A stretch of DNA of 64,000 bases from Symbiodinium natans (GCA_905221605.1 CAJNDS010001280.1:692252-756251), one strand, 5' to 3'. Shown: positions 1 through 9,513, counted from the first letter of the stretch. Numbers and translations are program-made. The notes: generated from the letters alone by a model not told the origin.

Positions 1-60
1 GCGCCTTGGCTTTTGCTGAGGCCTTTGGGTTTTTGTGGGCTCCTCTCAGGGCGCCTCTGG

Positions 61-160
61 GGTTAAGGGTTTAGGGTTTAGGGTTTGGGGTTTGGGGTTT
101 AGGGTTTGGGGTTCAGGGTTTGGGGTTTAGGGTTTAGGGTTTAGGGGGTGAGGGTTTGTA
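61..160 (+). repeat. TTTAGGG telomere-like array
   Basis: G-rich strand array of TTTAGGG with TTTGGGG and TTCAGGG variants. It is the first of the interstitial arrays that define the window. A second piece at 275-315 meets a CCCTAAA array at about 330, giving a head-to-head junction. Confidence 0.95.
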
Positions 161-384
161 GGCCTTCGGGTTCAGCTGGTCCGTTCTGCGGTAAAAACCC
201 TGCAGAAACCCGAAGCCCTGTAGGCCCTTGTCAACCCATTACCAACCTGGCGGGACTCCCAACCCTACCAGGTTTGGGGTTGAGGGTTTAGGGTTTCGGG
301 TTCAGGGTTTAGGGTTATAACTTCTAACCCCCTAAACCCTAAACCCTAAAGCCTAAACTCTAAACCCTAAACCCTAAACCCGAA

Positions 385-510
385 ATGGCGGGTAAATGGA
401 GCCCGAGCAAAAGCACCACGCTGGGACAGGTGCAGTCCTGCATGCGGGCCTTGCCAGCGGAAGTGCGGAGGGAGTTGGTCCTATTGAGGCGACTTCGCGG
501 GAATGAGTAA
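385..510 (+). CDS. small ORF, interrupted exon, first half
   Basis: ATG follows a CCCTAAA array directly. 41 aa beginning MAGKWSPSKSTTLG and ending in a helical basic stretch ELVLLRRLR, then GNE and a stop formed by the next array. The 25 bp coding for LVLLRRLR recur at 563, where the frame carries on differently, so this looks like the 5' half of an exon split by an array. Family unknown. Confidence 0.45.
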   Translation: MAGKWSPSKSTTLGQVQSCMRALPAEVRRELVLLRRLRGNE

Positions 511-587
511 AACCCTAAACCCTACACCCTAAACCCTAAACCCTAAACCCTAAACCCTAAACGTTGGTCCTACTGAGGCGACTTCGC
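474..587 (+). repeat. 25-bp direct repeat flanking a CCCTAAA array
   Basis: Positions 474-498 and 563-587 are the same 25 bp except one silent T/C change (TTG to CTG, both Leu). Between them lie 64 bp that end in a CCCTAAA array. This resembles a target-site duplication or duplicative break repair inside an exon. Confidence 0.75.
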
Positions 588-638
588 CCACCTCCTGAGC
601 TCCGGATCTCAGAGCGGGGCGTGTCGATCCTGCTTTGA
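563..638 (+). CDS. second half of the interrupted exon
   Basis: Resumes in frame with LVLLRRLR and continues PPPELRISERGVSILL to a TGA at 636. If the array and one 25-bp copy are removed, 385-498 joins 588-638 as one uninterrupted frame of about 54 aa starting with ATG. Product not recognised. Confidence 0.4.
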
Positions 639-705
639 TGCCGAGACACCCGCTGGCTCTTCGTAGGGGACGAGGAACTCTGTGTAATCCCTTAAAGAGG
701 ATATA

Positions 706-790
706 TAGAAAAATGTATATATCTATATATACATATATATATATACATATATATATATATATGTATATATATGTATATATGTATATATGT
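706..790. repeat. AT/GT microsatellite
   Basis: Alternating TATATATA and GTATATAT runs. ORFs rich in Tyr and Ile on both strands come only from this simple sequence. Confidence 0.9.
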
Positions 791-970
791 AGGGGATACA
801 AGGTACCCCCAATTCCGTCTTTCCCTAAGAACTATAATGGGTATGGATATTTTAATTTCGCCGTCGCCCTGTCCAGCCAAAGCTGTCAGGGCTGTGAGCT
901 GCAGTGAGACTCCCTACACCCTCAACCCTAAACCCTAAACCCTAAACCCTAAACCCTAAACCCTAATTAA

Positions 971-1051
971 ACTCTAGGCCCTCATTCCCCTTGTGGGCCC
1001 TTTAAGCCAAGAAGGGCACCCTTTCTGTTCCTAGGTTGCTCTTGTGTCTAG
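971..1051. mobile_element. foldback element, family D (copy 1)
   Basis: Carries the family D core: TTCCCC, then AAGAAGGGCACCCTTT, then CCTAGGTTGCTCTTG. Compare copies at 18555, 46239, 52708 and 63188. Short and non-coding, so MITE-like. Confidence 0.6.
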
Positions 1052-1178
1052 GGTAATTCTAAGGGTAGTTGGCCAACGCGCTTCAGAGATTGCCTGGTGC
1101 TTTCGTTTTCCTACGGTTTTTGCGGCTTTGCCTCTGGGGGGGGGGGGGGGGGGGAAGAACGTCATTTATATTTTTGCC

Positions 1179-1407
1179 ATGCCCAAAACACTGGTATTTA
1201 CAGCGTTCTCGCCTCTTTGTGCAAAATACTGCACAAGGATGTGGAACAAGAAAATCTGTCACAAACGTCCATGCCTTTCGCGACCATGCCCAAAACACCG
1301 GTGCTTACAGCGTTTTATGCCCAAAAACACTGGTATTTTACAGTTTTTTCGCCTCTTTGTACAGCATACTGCGCAAGGATGTGGAACAAGATAATCTGTC
1401 ACAAGCG
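1179..1407 (+). repeat. two ~90-bp direct repeats
   Basis: The block starting ATGCCCAAAACACTGGTATT and ending in GATGTGGAACAAG then ATCTGTCACAA occurs at 1179-1268 and again at 1316-1407, with a partial copy at about 1287. Overlapping ORFs encode LFVQ.TAQGCGTR twice. I see no recognisable protein. A G run at 1139-1154 precedes it. Confidence 0.7.
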
Positions 1408-2226
1408 CTTACCTTGCACTTAGAAATATCCCAAACATGCTGTCCCAAAAGGAATAGCTTCAGTAAAAACTCCCAACCATGCTGTCCCAACAGAATAGAA
1501 AGGGTTTAGGGTTTAGGGTTCAGGGTTGAGCGTTTAGGGTTTTCTGCTCCGTACCACGCCTGCCAGTACGAACGATGTGTCACGCAGAGCCCGCACCAGG
1601 GAAACTAAGGCGCGTTAACCGGGTAGCTACACGGTCCAAAGGGTTCTGAAGTATGGGTGGGTATATATAGGGTATAAAAGAGGTCCCCTCGTGTAACTTC
1701 CCTAAGATAGTGTAAGTGTTCGCTTCGTTCTTTTGGAAAAATATGCCAAGCTCTATGCGCATCCTCAGCTCGCCTGTTTGATCTAGGGTTTAGGGTTTCG
1801 GGTTTAGGGTTTGCGCGGTGAGGGTTTAGGGCTTCGGGTTAAAGATCTTGGGGTTTTGGCGCAGGGGGTTCAGGCGAAGACGGCTTCCCCCCGAACCCCG
1901 CTCCTTCTCCTTGTCATGAAGGGAAATTCTAGCAGCCCTAAACCCTACACCCTAAACCCTAGATGGCAGGGGCAGTCCTCTGAACCAAGAGCTCAGTTAA
2001 TGGCTGATTCTTGAGCCTCTCGGCAGTGCCACAAAGCCACGGAACTTTTTGCATGGGTTTCTTTGCGCAGCTTCGGCAGATACGGAATAATTAGTAATAG
2101 CATGACCTTCTGGTCCCTTTGTAATTATTACTATAATACCTCCCCCCCAAACAAAAAAATGTTCTTCGAGTTATTCAGGCCCCTATATTTTGCCGGAGGA
2201 GCAGTTCTGACTTTCTGCCCGCTGCG

Positions 2227-2277
2227 ACTCATCCTCCTCCCTTGCTGCAGATTGCTGAAAGCTTCCTTTCGTACTAA
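2227..2277 (+). CDS. exon-like fragment, paralogue of 11438-11503
   Basis: Frame THPPPLLQIAESFLSY then stop. The island at 11438 ends SPPPDVHTESFLSH then stop, and the nucleotides TGAAAGCTTCCTTTCG are identical. Two independent islands ending in the same peptide support a coding origin. Confidence 0.4.
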   Translation, partial: THPPPLLQIAESFLSY

Positions 2278-2340
2278 AGGCCAGCCCTAAACCCTAAACC
2301 CTAAACCCTAAGAAAAGGGTGGCCCCTTTCTTGACTGCAG

Positions 2341-2472
2341 GATGAGGAGAAGGAGGAGGTGGAGCCTTCCTTATGTTTCCAGCAGAAGTTTTTTGTCGAA
2401 AAAGCTTTGCGGCAGCCCTGTGTGGATGGAGGTTGCCTGACGACTTCCCGGAGGGACACCCTAAACCCCTAA
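2341..2472 (+). CDS. acidic exon-like fragment with 3' splice-like border
   Basis: The open frame starts straight after CCCCTTTCTTGACTGCAG, a good acceptor. It reads DEEKEEVEPSLCFQQ, then KFFVEKALRQPCVDGG, and ends at TAA inside the next CCCTAAA unit. No family recognised. Family O starts exactly where this frame ends. Confidence 0.4.
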   Translation, partial: DEEKEEVEPSLCFQQKFFVEKALRQPCVDGGCLTTSRRDTLNP

Positions 2473-2517
2473 ATTTAAGAGCCTCCTGCTCAAGCCGCCG
2501 GGGGGTGGGGGGGCGGA

Positions 2518-2556
<39 letters not shown>

Positions 2557-2805
2557 AGGGGAGGGGGGGAGGGGGGGGTAGGGGGGGGGGAGGGGGGGGG
2601 GGGGGGAAGGGGGTAGCGGGGTTTTTTCTAACAACCCTGTGTCCGCCAATGGTCCGTGAGTTTGTGCGGGTGGCCTGGCCCTCCATGGAAAAGCTGCCCG
2701 GGTACCCCCCCCTACCCCCCCCCCCCCGCGTTTTGGGGGGGTAAGGAGGGAAAGAGGGAGGTTTTCACCTCCTTTTCCCATCCAACGCCGCCGGTCTGCG
2801 GACCC
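2472..2805 (+). mobile_element. dispersed repeat family O (copy 1)
   Basis: Starts TTTAAGAGCCTCC.GCTCAAG, contains long G runs (2519-2615) and a C run, then the hairpin GGAGGTTTTCACCTCC, and ends TCCAAC.CCGCC...GCGGACCC. Copies at 8641 and 28803 share both ends. This copy lacks the middle box region present in the others. Confidence 0.75.
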
Positions 2806-2876
2806 TAAACCCTCAACCCTAACCCCTAAACCCTAAACCCTAAACCCTAAACCTAAGCCCTAAACGAGGGACAAGC

Positions 2877-2987
2877 ATGTCGGGGGATAGCCGTGCCGCG
2901 ACAAGCCCGCTGACAGGGAAAGAAGCAGGGCTGATGTCCTGCCACGCAAGGGAGCTGCCCGCAAAGCTGCCTCGGATACGAGTTTGA
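2877..2987 (+). CDS. 36-aa ORF, unknown
   Basis: ATG in good context (ACAAGCATGTC) right after a CCCTAAA array. MSGDSRAATSPLTGKE, then AGLMSCHARELPAKLPRIRV and TGA. Ser/Thr-rich N-terminus and basic C-terminus, no family recognised. Confidence 0.35.
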   Translation: MSGDSRAATSPLTGKEAGLMSCHARELPAKLPRIRV

Positions 2988-3131
2988 TACCTTCTGCTGG
3001 ATCGTAATTTAGCCTATAGCTCGAACATGTGGACGGGTAGATGTTTGCAGCACGGATGGCAGGAGAAGGGAAGAATCACGGAGAAGGGAAGAATCACAAG
3101 CAACCGCAGTCCTGGGCGTGCAACCCTATAT

Positions 3132-3230
3132 CTTGGGATCTTCTGCCTTATACTAACAGTCCTCAATAGGGATTGCAAAAGGTGGTACTACAATCCCATT
3201 GAGGACTGTCAGTAGAACGGGAACATGTTC
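3132..3230. mobile_element. foldback element, family A (copy 1)
   Basis: Inverted arms: ACTAACAGTCCTCAATAGG on the left, complement of CATTGAGGACTGTCAGT on the right, ending GGGAACATGTTCCC. Same family at 14001, 38813, 53053 and 55422, where the outer ends read CTTGGGATGTTCCC. Confidence 0.75.
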
Positions 3231-3309
3231 CCTGTTCCCTAAACCCTAAACCCTAAAACCTAAACCCAAGGCCCCAACCGCGCACGGCCCAGACCCAAAC
3301 CCCAGAGCC

Positions 3310-3450
3310 TCGGCCTGGGGGTTTAGGGTTTAGGGTTTAGGGTTTAGGGTTTAGGTTTTAGGGTTTAGGGTTTAGGGTTTAGGGTTTAGGGTTTAGGGTT
3401 CAAGGTTCAAGGGTTTAGGGTTTAGGGTTTAGGGTTTAGGGTTTAGGGTG
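3310..3450 (+). repeat. TTTAGGG array
   Basis: About 20 units, near perfect, with one internal TTCAAGG break. Confidence 0.95.
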
Positions 3451-3469
3451 TAGGGTGTGTCAGGGGAGG

Positions 3470-3507
3470 GCGCGCGCTCGGGTGTGAAACACCCCGGGCC
3501 GCGCGCT
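3470..3507. other. GC-rich hairpin
   Basis: GCGCGCGCTCGGGTGT and ACACCCCGGGCCGCGCGC-type arms around a GAA loop. Strong stem on either strand. Confidence 0.6.
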
Positions 3508-3627
3508 CGCGTTGCCCGTCAACCCACCCCGGCCACCCAATTTATACTCTATTACGTAAGGTTTAGGGTTTATTGAATTTATGTTCTTGTGCCCTGATGC
3601 TTGCTTTGATGTTTTTAAAGTTGCGCT

Positions 3628-4412
3628 GTTAGGGTTTAAGCTGGGGTTGGGGGTAGCCTCGGCCCTTTTCGGGCCTTCGGCGTGTCAGGCCCGTAGAGGC
3701 CCTCTTTCAAATTATTTGAAGGTCAGGGAATCCCTTTGTGCCTGCTCCTGGATTCCCCTTTTAAGGGCCTCAAGCCTTTTGGTGGCTCTTGGGGCCTTTT
3801 GGGGGGCTTCCTGGGGGCTTTCCTGGCCCTTCCGGGGTAAAATGAAGTGGTGCCCAAAACCATCGATTTCAGGACAAAAAAATCGCATTTTTCATTGCGG
3901 GTACGGGCATCCTGGGCCCCCCTTCTTTTAGGGGGCCTTTTGAAGTCTTTTGAAGCCTTTTGGTGGCTCTTGGGGTCTCTCGGGGCCCTGTTCGGAGCTT
4001 CGGCGTGTCAGGGGCCGTAGAGGCTTTACTCGTTTGAAGGTCAGGGAACCTATTAATTTTTTTCGCCAATGAGCGCTAGGGTTTAAGCTGGGGTTCGGGG
4101 TAGCCTCGGCCCTTTTCGGGCCTTCGGGTAGAGGCCCTTATTTGCTTGAAGGCCTTCGCAGGGTTTTGCGGTGTTAGGGTTCAAGCTGGGGTTCGGGGTA
4201 GCCTCGTCCCTTTTCGGGCCTTCGGCACGTTAGGGCCCGTAGAGGCCCTTATTTGCTTGAAGGCCTTCGCAGGGTTTTGCGGTGTTAGGGTTCAAGCTGG
4301 GGTTCGGGGTAGCCTCGGCCCTTTTCGGGCCTTCGGCACGTTAGGGCCCGGGGTAGCCTCGGCCCTTTTCGGGCCTTCGGCACGTCAGGGCCCGTAGAGG
4401 CCTTTCTGGGCT
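3628..4412 (+). repeat. degenerate tandem repeat, ~120-bp unit
   Basis: Repeated core GGGGTAGCCTCGGCCCTTTT then CGGGCCTTCGGC and CCCGTAGAGGCCC, at about 3643, 4095, 4195, 4310 and 4347. The cleanest pair is 4140-4260 and 4258-4380. ORFs here are repeat-derived. The imperfect unit between 3760 and 4010 also carries GGTGGCTCTTGGGG twice. Confidence 0.75.
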
Positions 4413-4860
4413 TTCCTGGATCTAGCTCTGAACCGGGGAAGCCGTTTGTCTGGGCAGGTTCTTGAAGGGGGGGCCTTGGCCCGGCGGCTCGAAAATCAAA
4501 GACCCCTCACCAGCCTCCTAGTCCAGGATTCCAGCCACCAGGGGTTAGGGGGCCTTCGGGGGGGGGGGGGGGGGGGGCCCGGCAAACCCTGAACCACCTT
4601 CAGAGGCAAAGCGTTACGATTTGGGGTTACACTTTAGCTACGCTAAAGGTGGTCTGGGTGCCGGCCATCCCTTAGCCGAGTACTGACGTTGTCGTAAAAT
4701 AGGCCGATCTCCGTTGGCCTGTCCAGGACAGACGGTGAGGCTTAACCCTCACCTTTCCGTTTCTCTTTTCGCTTGGGCGCTCGGGCTGTAAGGCCCTCGG
4801 CCGAGCGTTCGGGGTCTGTCGCTCGACGGAAGCGACCCCTCACTTAGTTTAGGGTTAGGG
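4413..4860. other. gene-free unique stretch
   Basis: Contains a G run (4559-4577) and short dyads such as TTTAGCTACGCTAAA. No frame or family I can support. Confidence 0.4.
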
Positions 4861-5005
4861 TTTAGGGTTCAGAGGGTAATTGCATTGTCCCTTGGTATGG
4901 TTATGGGCCCTTGCTTTAATTGGGAGGCTCCAATCCATAATTCTAACGCAAAGGGATGCACGGGTGAGCAGATTGTTCCTGAAAATGGTGCCTTGGGGAC
5001 CGCAT

Positions 5006-5104
5006 GGGTTTAGCAATCGAAGGGGTTTAGGGTTTAGGGTTTAGGGTTTAGGGTTTAGGGCTTAGGGCTTAGGGTTTAGGGTTTAGGGTTTAGCAATCGA
5101 AGGG
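5006..5104 (+). repeat. 19-bp direct repeat flanking a TTTAGGG array
   Basis: GGGTTTAGCAATCGAAGGG at 5006-5024 and again, identical, at 5086-5104. All 61 bp between are TTTAGGG/CTTAGGG units. Looks like array insertion with target duplication. Confidence 0.75.
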
Positions 5105-5451
5105 AAATTATGGTCCTTAACCCCGAATCCCTACACCCACGTGGGAGGTTCCAGGGTGCCTATACGCTTACTTTGTTTTGGCGGCTTAGGGTTTAGGGTT
5201 TAGGGTATAGGGTTTAGGGTGTAGGGGTTTCCTGTTTAGGGATGAGGGGCAACCGGTATATGGTCAGGTAAGGGGCATATAAGTCAACCTCCGCGAGTAA
5301 GTCCGGAGCCTTCAAGTATACACCCCCACTCAAACGCCTCGAAGCCCGTCGAAGCCTAGAGGTCCTAGACTAGATCCTGAACCCTAAATTTCAGGCCTAG
5401 CGGCACGGGCCGGCCCCCGCCCCCCAAAGCACGAAACCTTGAACCTTGGCA

Positions 5452-6200
5452 CTGTCTTCTCTTTCCGTTTTCTTTGTCCTTTGTCTTTGTCTCTCTCCTC
5501 TCGCTCTCTTTCCATTTTTCTTTGTCCTTTTTCTTTTTCGCTCTCCCCTCTCTCTCTCTCTCTCGCTCTCTCGCGTGTTTTTTTTTCTGTCTTTGTTTCT
5601 TCCTCTCTCTACTTGCCTGTTTTTCTTTTTCTCTGTCTTTATCTTTCTCCTCTTACTTCCCTGCGCTTCCTTGTTTTTATTTCCTCTTTCTCTTTATCTT
5701 TTTGTCTCTCTTTATCTTTATTCTCCTCTGCTTCCTTGTTTTGATTTTCTCTTTCTCTTTATCTTTTTTGTTTCTCTTTCTCTTTATTCTCTGTCTCTTC
5801 AATATCTTTTTCCTTCTACTTCTCTTTGTCTGTCTCTCTCTCTCTCTTTCTCTTTCTCTTTCTCTTTCTCTTTCTCTTTCTCTTTCTCTTTCTCTTTCTC
5901 TTTCTCTTTCTCTTTCTCTTTCTATTTCTCTTGCTGTTGGTCTTTCTCTGTTTCTTTTCCTCTCTTTGTTTCTCCTTCACTTCTCTCTTTTTTCTTTTCT
6001 TTCTGTTGCTGTTAGTCTTCCTCTGTCTGTCTCTCTCTCTCTCTCTCTCGCTCTCTCTCTTCTTTGTTTTTTTTTGAATCTCTCTCCTCTATCTTCTCAC
6101 TTTCTCTTGTTCGCCTTTGTCTCTTTTTCTCTTTCATTCTTCGTCTCCTTCTCTCTGTCTCTCTTTCTCCTGCCTTCGCCCCCCCTCCCTCCCCCCCACC
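5452..6200 (+). repeat. polypyrimidine tract with (CTCTTT)n
   Basis: Almost pure C/T for 750 bp, including a (TCTTTC)n run at 5845-5925 and CT runs. The Ser/Leu/Phe ORFs of up to 258 codons are artefacts of the tract. H-DNA-prone on paper. Confidence 0.9.
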
Positions 6201-6207
6201 CCCCCCT

Positions 6208-6349
6208 CATGCTTAGAATGTCTTTTGGGCTCCCAAACCAACCCCAATGATGCTCCTGATGCGGGTGCGCGCGCGCGCGCGCGCGTGCGCACCCGCATCA
6301 GGAGCATCATTGGGGTTGGTTTGGGAGCCCAAAAGACATTCTAAGCATG
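6208..6349. other. 142-bp near-perfect palindrome around (GC)n
   Basis: CATGCTTAGAATGTC at the left is the complement of the right end GACATTCTAAGCATG. Pairing continues through GGGCTCCCAAACC and GCTCCTGATGCGGGTGCG to a centre near 6278 in (GC)n, with only one G-T pair noticed. Duplicate unit 2 has only the right arm (7560-7620), so the left arm arose or was lost after the duplication. Confidence 0.9.
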
Positions 6350-6538
6350 CGTTTTGCCTTCGAAAAACCTTCAGAAAACGCTGTAAACACGTGTTTTTGA
6401 GCTTGGGAAGCCTTTTGGAACCGAGGAAGGGAGAGCATCATGAGCATCAGCGGCCTCCCCCAGGCCATCCGAAACCTCCTGAAACACGCCGATTATATGT
6501 GCTTGAACGCTTGCGTGCCCACCAAACCCCCAAAAGCA

Positions 6539-6572
6539 AGACCCCGAATGCCCTTAAGCGCATTCGGGGTCC
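6539..6572. other. hairpin, unit 1
   Basis: ACCCCGAATGC..GCATTCGGGGT stem with a CCTTAAGC centre. The unit 2 counterpart is a perfect palindrome. Confidence 0.75.
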
Positions 6573-7807
6573 TGCTGTTCGGGTGTTTTATAGGCACGAA
6601 GCCGTTCGAGCGCGTAAAATGAGCGATTTTAGGGGCGTTTTTACGTGGACCCACAAAACACTCGGTATTTACGAGGTTTTCTGCTGTTGGAACACCCCCC
6701 CCAAACCGAGCATCATGAGCATCAGCTGGGTCTCTGGGCCGTGGGCCCGGAGGCCCACGAAGCCCACATGAGAAACGATGGCTCGATGATGCACCCGGAC
6801 CCCCGCGCATCAGCAGCATCAGCAGACCCCCCCCCGACGTGGGTTTCGATGATGCGCACTTTGGGGGCGGGTCAAGGGCAACAAGGGTGGGGGTCGGAGG
6901 CACGCGTGAAAACCCTCATAAAAACACGGTATTTACGGTGATTTCAGCGTTTTTCAGCGTTTTTTCTTGCCTTGGGTCCGCGGGCCAGGGCTGCTGATGC
7001 TCATGATGCTCGCCTGGTTTTGGGCTTCCGGTACCCCCCCCAAACCTTGAAAAACATGGTTTCGGCCTGGCGCGCGCCCCATGTGAAAAGCTAGGGTCGA
7101 TGATGCGCGCCCGTGAGGGTTTAATGGGGTGCTGCGGGTGTTTTGTGGCCTCGGTTTTTCGTAAAAACCCATGGTTTTTACGAGGTTTTCGTGCTTTTCG
7201 CACCACCGCGTGTTGCGTCCCCTTGATGGTTTTGGAGGCCTCCCGAAGGGCCCCGCGCGAATTTGAAGCAATTTTGGGCGGGGTCGGCGGCTCGGGCGCT
7301 CGCCCCTTAAAGCTAGCGCTTTAGTGCGACGCGGGCTCCGCCCTGGACCACGGGCGGCGCGGGGGCCGGATTTCAGGCCTAGCGGCACGGGCCGGCCCCC
7401 GCCCCCCAAAGCACGAAACCTTGAACCTTGGCACTGTCTTCTCTTTCCCGTGTCTTTGTCCTCTCCTTCTCTCTGTCTCTCTTTCTCCTGCCTTCGCCAC
7501 CCCTCCCTCCCCCCCCACCCCCCCGGCGCGCCGGCGCGCGCGCGCGCGCGCGCGCGCGCACCCGCATCAGGAGCATCAGTGGGGTTGGTTTGGGGGCCTT
7601 AAACGCATTCTATGCATGCGTTTTGCCTTCGAAAAACCTTCAGAAAACGCTGTAAACACGTGTTTTTGGGCTTGGGAAGCCTTTTGGGACCCAGGAAAGG
7701 GAGCATCATGAGCATCAGCGGCCTCCCCCAGGCCATCCAAAAACCCCTTAAACACGCCGATTGTATGTGCTTGAACGCTTGCGTGCCCACGAAACCCCCA
7801 AAAGCAA

Positions 7808-7839
7808 GACCCCGAATGCCCTTAAGGGCATTCGGGGTC
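7808..7839. other. 32-bp perfect palindrome, unit 2
   Basis: GACCCCGAATGCCCTT followed by its exact complement. Unit 1 has two changes, so one of the copies is diverging or being corrected. Confidence 0.85.
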
Positions 7840-8640
7840 CTGCTGTTCGGGTGTTTTGTAGGCACGAAGCCGTTCGAGCGCGTAAAATGAGCGATTTTGG
7901 GGGCGTTTTTACGTGGACCCACAAAACACTCGGTATTCACGAGGTTTTCTGCTGTTGGAACACCCCCCCAAACCGAGCATCATGAGCATCAGCTGGGTCT
8001 CTGGGCCGTGGGCCCGGAGGCCCACGAAGCCCACATGAGAAACGATGGCTCGATGATGCCCCGGACCCCCGCGCATCAGCAGCATCAGCAGACCCCCCCC
8101 CCGACGTGGGTTTCGATGATGCGCACTTTGGGGGCGGGTCAAGGGCAACAAGGGTGGGGGTCGGAGGCACGCGTGAAACCCTCATAAAAACACGGTATTT
8201 ACGGTGATTTCAGCGTTTTTCAGCGTTTTTTCTTGCCTTGGGTCCGCGGGCCAGGGCTGCTGATGCTCATGATGCTCGCCTGGTTTTGGGCTTCCGGTAC
8301 CCCCCCCAAACCTTGAAAAAAACATGGTTTCGGCCTGGCCCGCGCCCCATGTGAAAAGCTAGGGTCGATGATGCGCGCCCGTGAGGGTTTAATGGGGTGC
8401 TGCGGGTGTTTTGTGGCCTCGGTTTTTCGTAAAAACCCATGGTTTTTACGAGGTTTTCGTGCTTTTCGCACCACCGCGTGTTGCGTCCCCTTGGATGCCG
8501 TTTCGGAGGCCTCCCGAAGGGCCCCGCGCGAATTTGAAGCAATTTTGGGCGGGGTCGGCGGCTCGGGCGCTCGCCCCTAAAGCTAGCGCTTTGGTGCGAC
8601 GCGGGCTCCGCCCTGAACCACGGGCGGCGCGGGGGCCGGA

Positions 8641-8803
8641 TCTAAGAGCCTCCGGCTCAAGCCGCCGACCCCGCTGGAGCATAGTTGAGAGGTCAAACCC
8701 GCTCACATGGTTCGAAGATCATCCCAGCCTGCTCGGCAGAGTGTGAAACGTTTGGGGGGGGTAGGGGGTAGCACCAGGACAAGCTCAAGCCAAAAAGACA
8801 GGT

Positions 8804-8868
<65 letters not shown>

Positions 8869-9001
8869 GGGGGGGTTGTGCGGTGTGGGTGGCCGGGTAC
8901 CCCCCCCCTATATACCCCTTCGGGGGTAAGGAGGGAAAGAGGGAGGTTTTCACCTCCTTTTCCCATTTCCCATCCAACACGCCGCCAAGGTCGGCGGACC
9001 C
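8641..9001 (+). mobile_element. dispersed repeat family O (copy 2, fullest)
   Basis: Begins TCTAAGAGCCTCCGGCTCAAG exactly at the end of the large duplication. Contains TGGAGCATAGTTGAGAGG and GGTTCGAAGATCATCC about 33 bp apart, reminiscent of tRNA-type A and B boxes (weak). A 64-nt G run spans 8804-8867. Ends with the GGAGGTTTTCACCTCC hairpin and GGCGGACCCC. A tRNA-derived SINE is possible but unproven. Confidence 0.7.
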
Positions 9002-9142
9002 CAAGCCCCAAGCCCTAAACCCTAAACCCCAAACCCCAAACCCCAACCCCTAAACTACACCTCGGACTCCCCTGGACCTAGTGAGCCCCCGCTGCTGCGC
9101 TCACCCTACGTCTTCCCACACCCTTGGGGGACCAAACTGAAC

Positions 9143-9275
9143 CCTAACATTGGCACCATATACCCGAGACTACTATAATTCCTATGAGAGTAATATGAGC
9201 CATAAAGCCTTTAGGTCTATACTACTGTAATCCCTAGATTAGGGTATATGAGCCCTAAACCCTTTAGGGCTTCTT
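9143..9275. mobile_element. dispersed element, family F (copy 1)
   Basis: Starts ACCCTAACATTGG, then ACTACTATAATTCCTATGAG, and inner GAGCCATAAAGCCTTTAGG. Related to 11101 and 16785. Confidence 0.55.
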
Positions 9276-9344
9276 TCGGTCCTTAGGGACAGAGGCTGAG
9301 GTGTATTAAACCACCCTACACCCTAAACCCTAAACCCTAAACTC

Positions 9345-9395
9345 TCCGCCGTCCGGCGCGCTTTACTCGCCACAGAACCGTGGACTTTGATTTGA
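9345..9395 (+). CDS. exon-like fragment, paralogue of 11231
   Basis: Reads SAVRRALLATEPWTLI then stop. The island at 11231 ends SSHLLGTEPWTL. The nucleotides TTTACTCG.CACAGA.CCGTGGAC are shared. Unknown family. Confidence 0.4.
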   Translation, partial: SAVRRALLATEPWTLI

Positions 9396-9513
9396 AAGCT
9401 GTGCCCTAATTTCCTGAAACTCTAGCCTATTTACCTGCAGTTTAGGGTTTAGGGTTTAGGGGTAGTATCTGTACTTAAGCTAGTAGGCATAACCCGTTCA
9501 ACTGTAGGTAAAG

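Larger units (their letters stand above)
5388..8639 (+). repeat. tandem large duplication (5388-7369 and 7370-8639)
   Basis: Both units start ATTTCAGGCCTAGCGGCACG and end GGGCGGCGCGGGGGCCGG. The shared right part, 6289-7369 against 7560-8640, is the same length (1081 bp) and near identical. The units differ in the pyrimidine tract (about 750 bp against 90 bp) and in the palindrome. The interior has repeated GCATCATGAGCATCAGC and GATGATGCGC motifs. All ORFs occur on both strands and are not persuasive. Confidence 0.9.

Noticed and set aside
5439-6250. ORFs of 101-258 codons rich in Ser, Leu and Phe
   Set aside because: Direct translation of the polypyrimidine tract in three frames; no start context or domain.
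8700-8730. tRNA gene at the GGTTCGAAGATC motif
   Set aside because: No acceptor stem or anticodon arm could be built around it; kept only as a possible SINE box.
6247-8746. Many overlapping ORFs of 60-174 codons on both strands
   Set aside because: They occur in the duplicated non-coding unit, in both orientations and several frames at once, with CG-rich and GATGATGC repeats driving openness.
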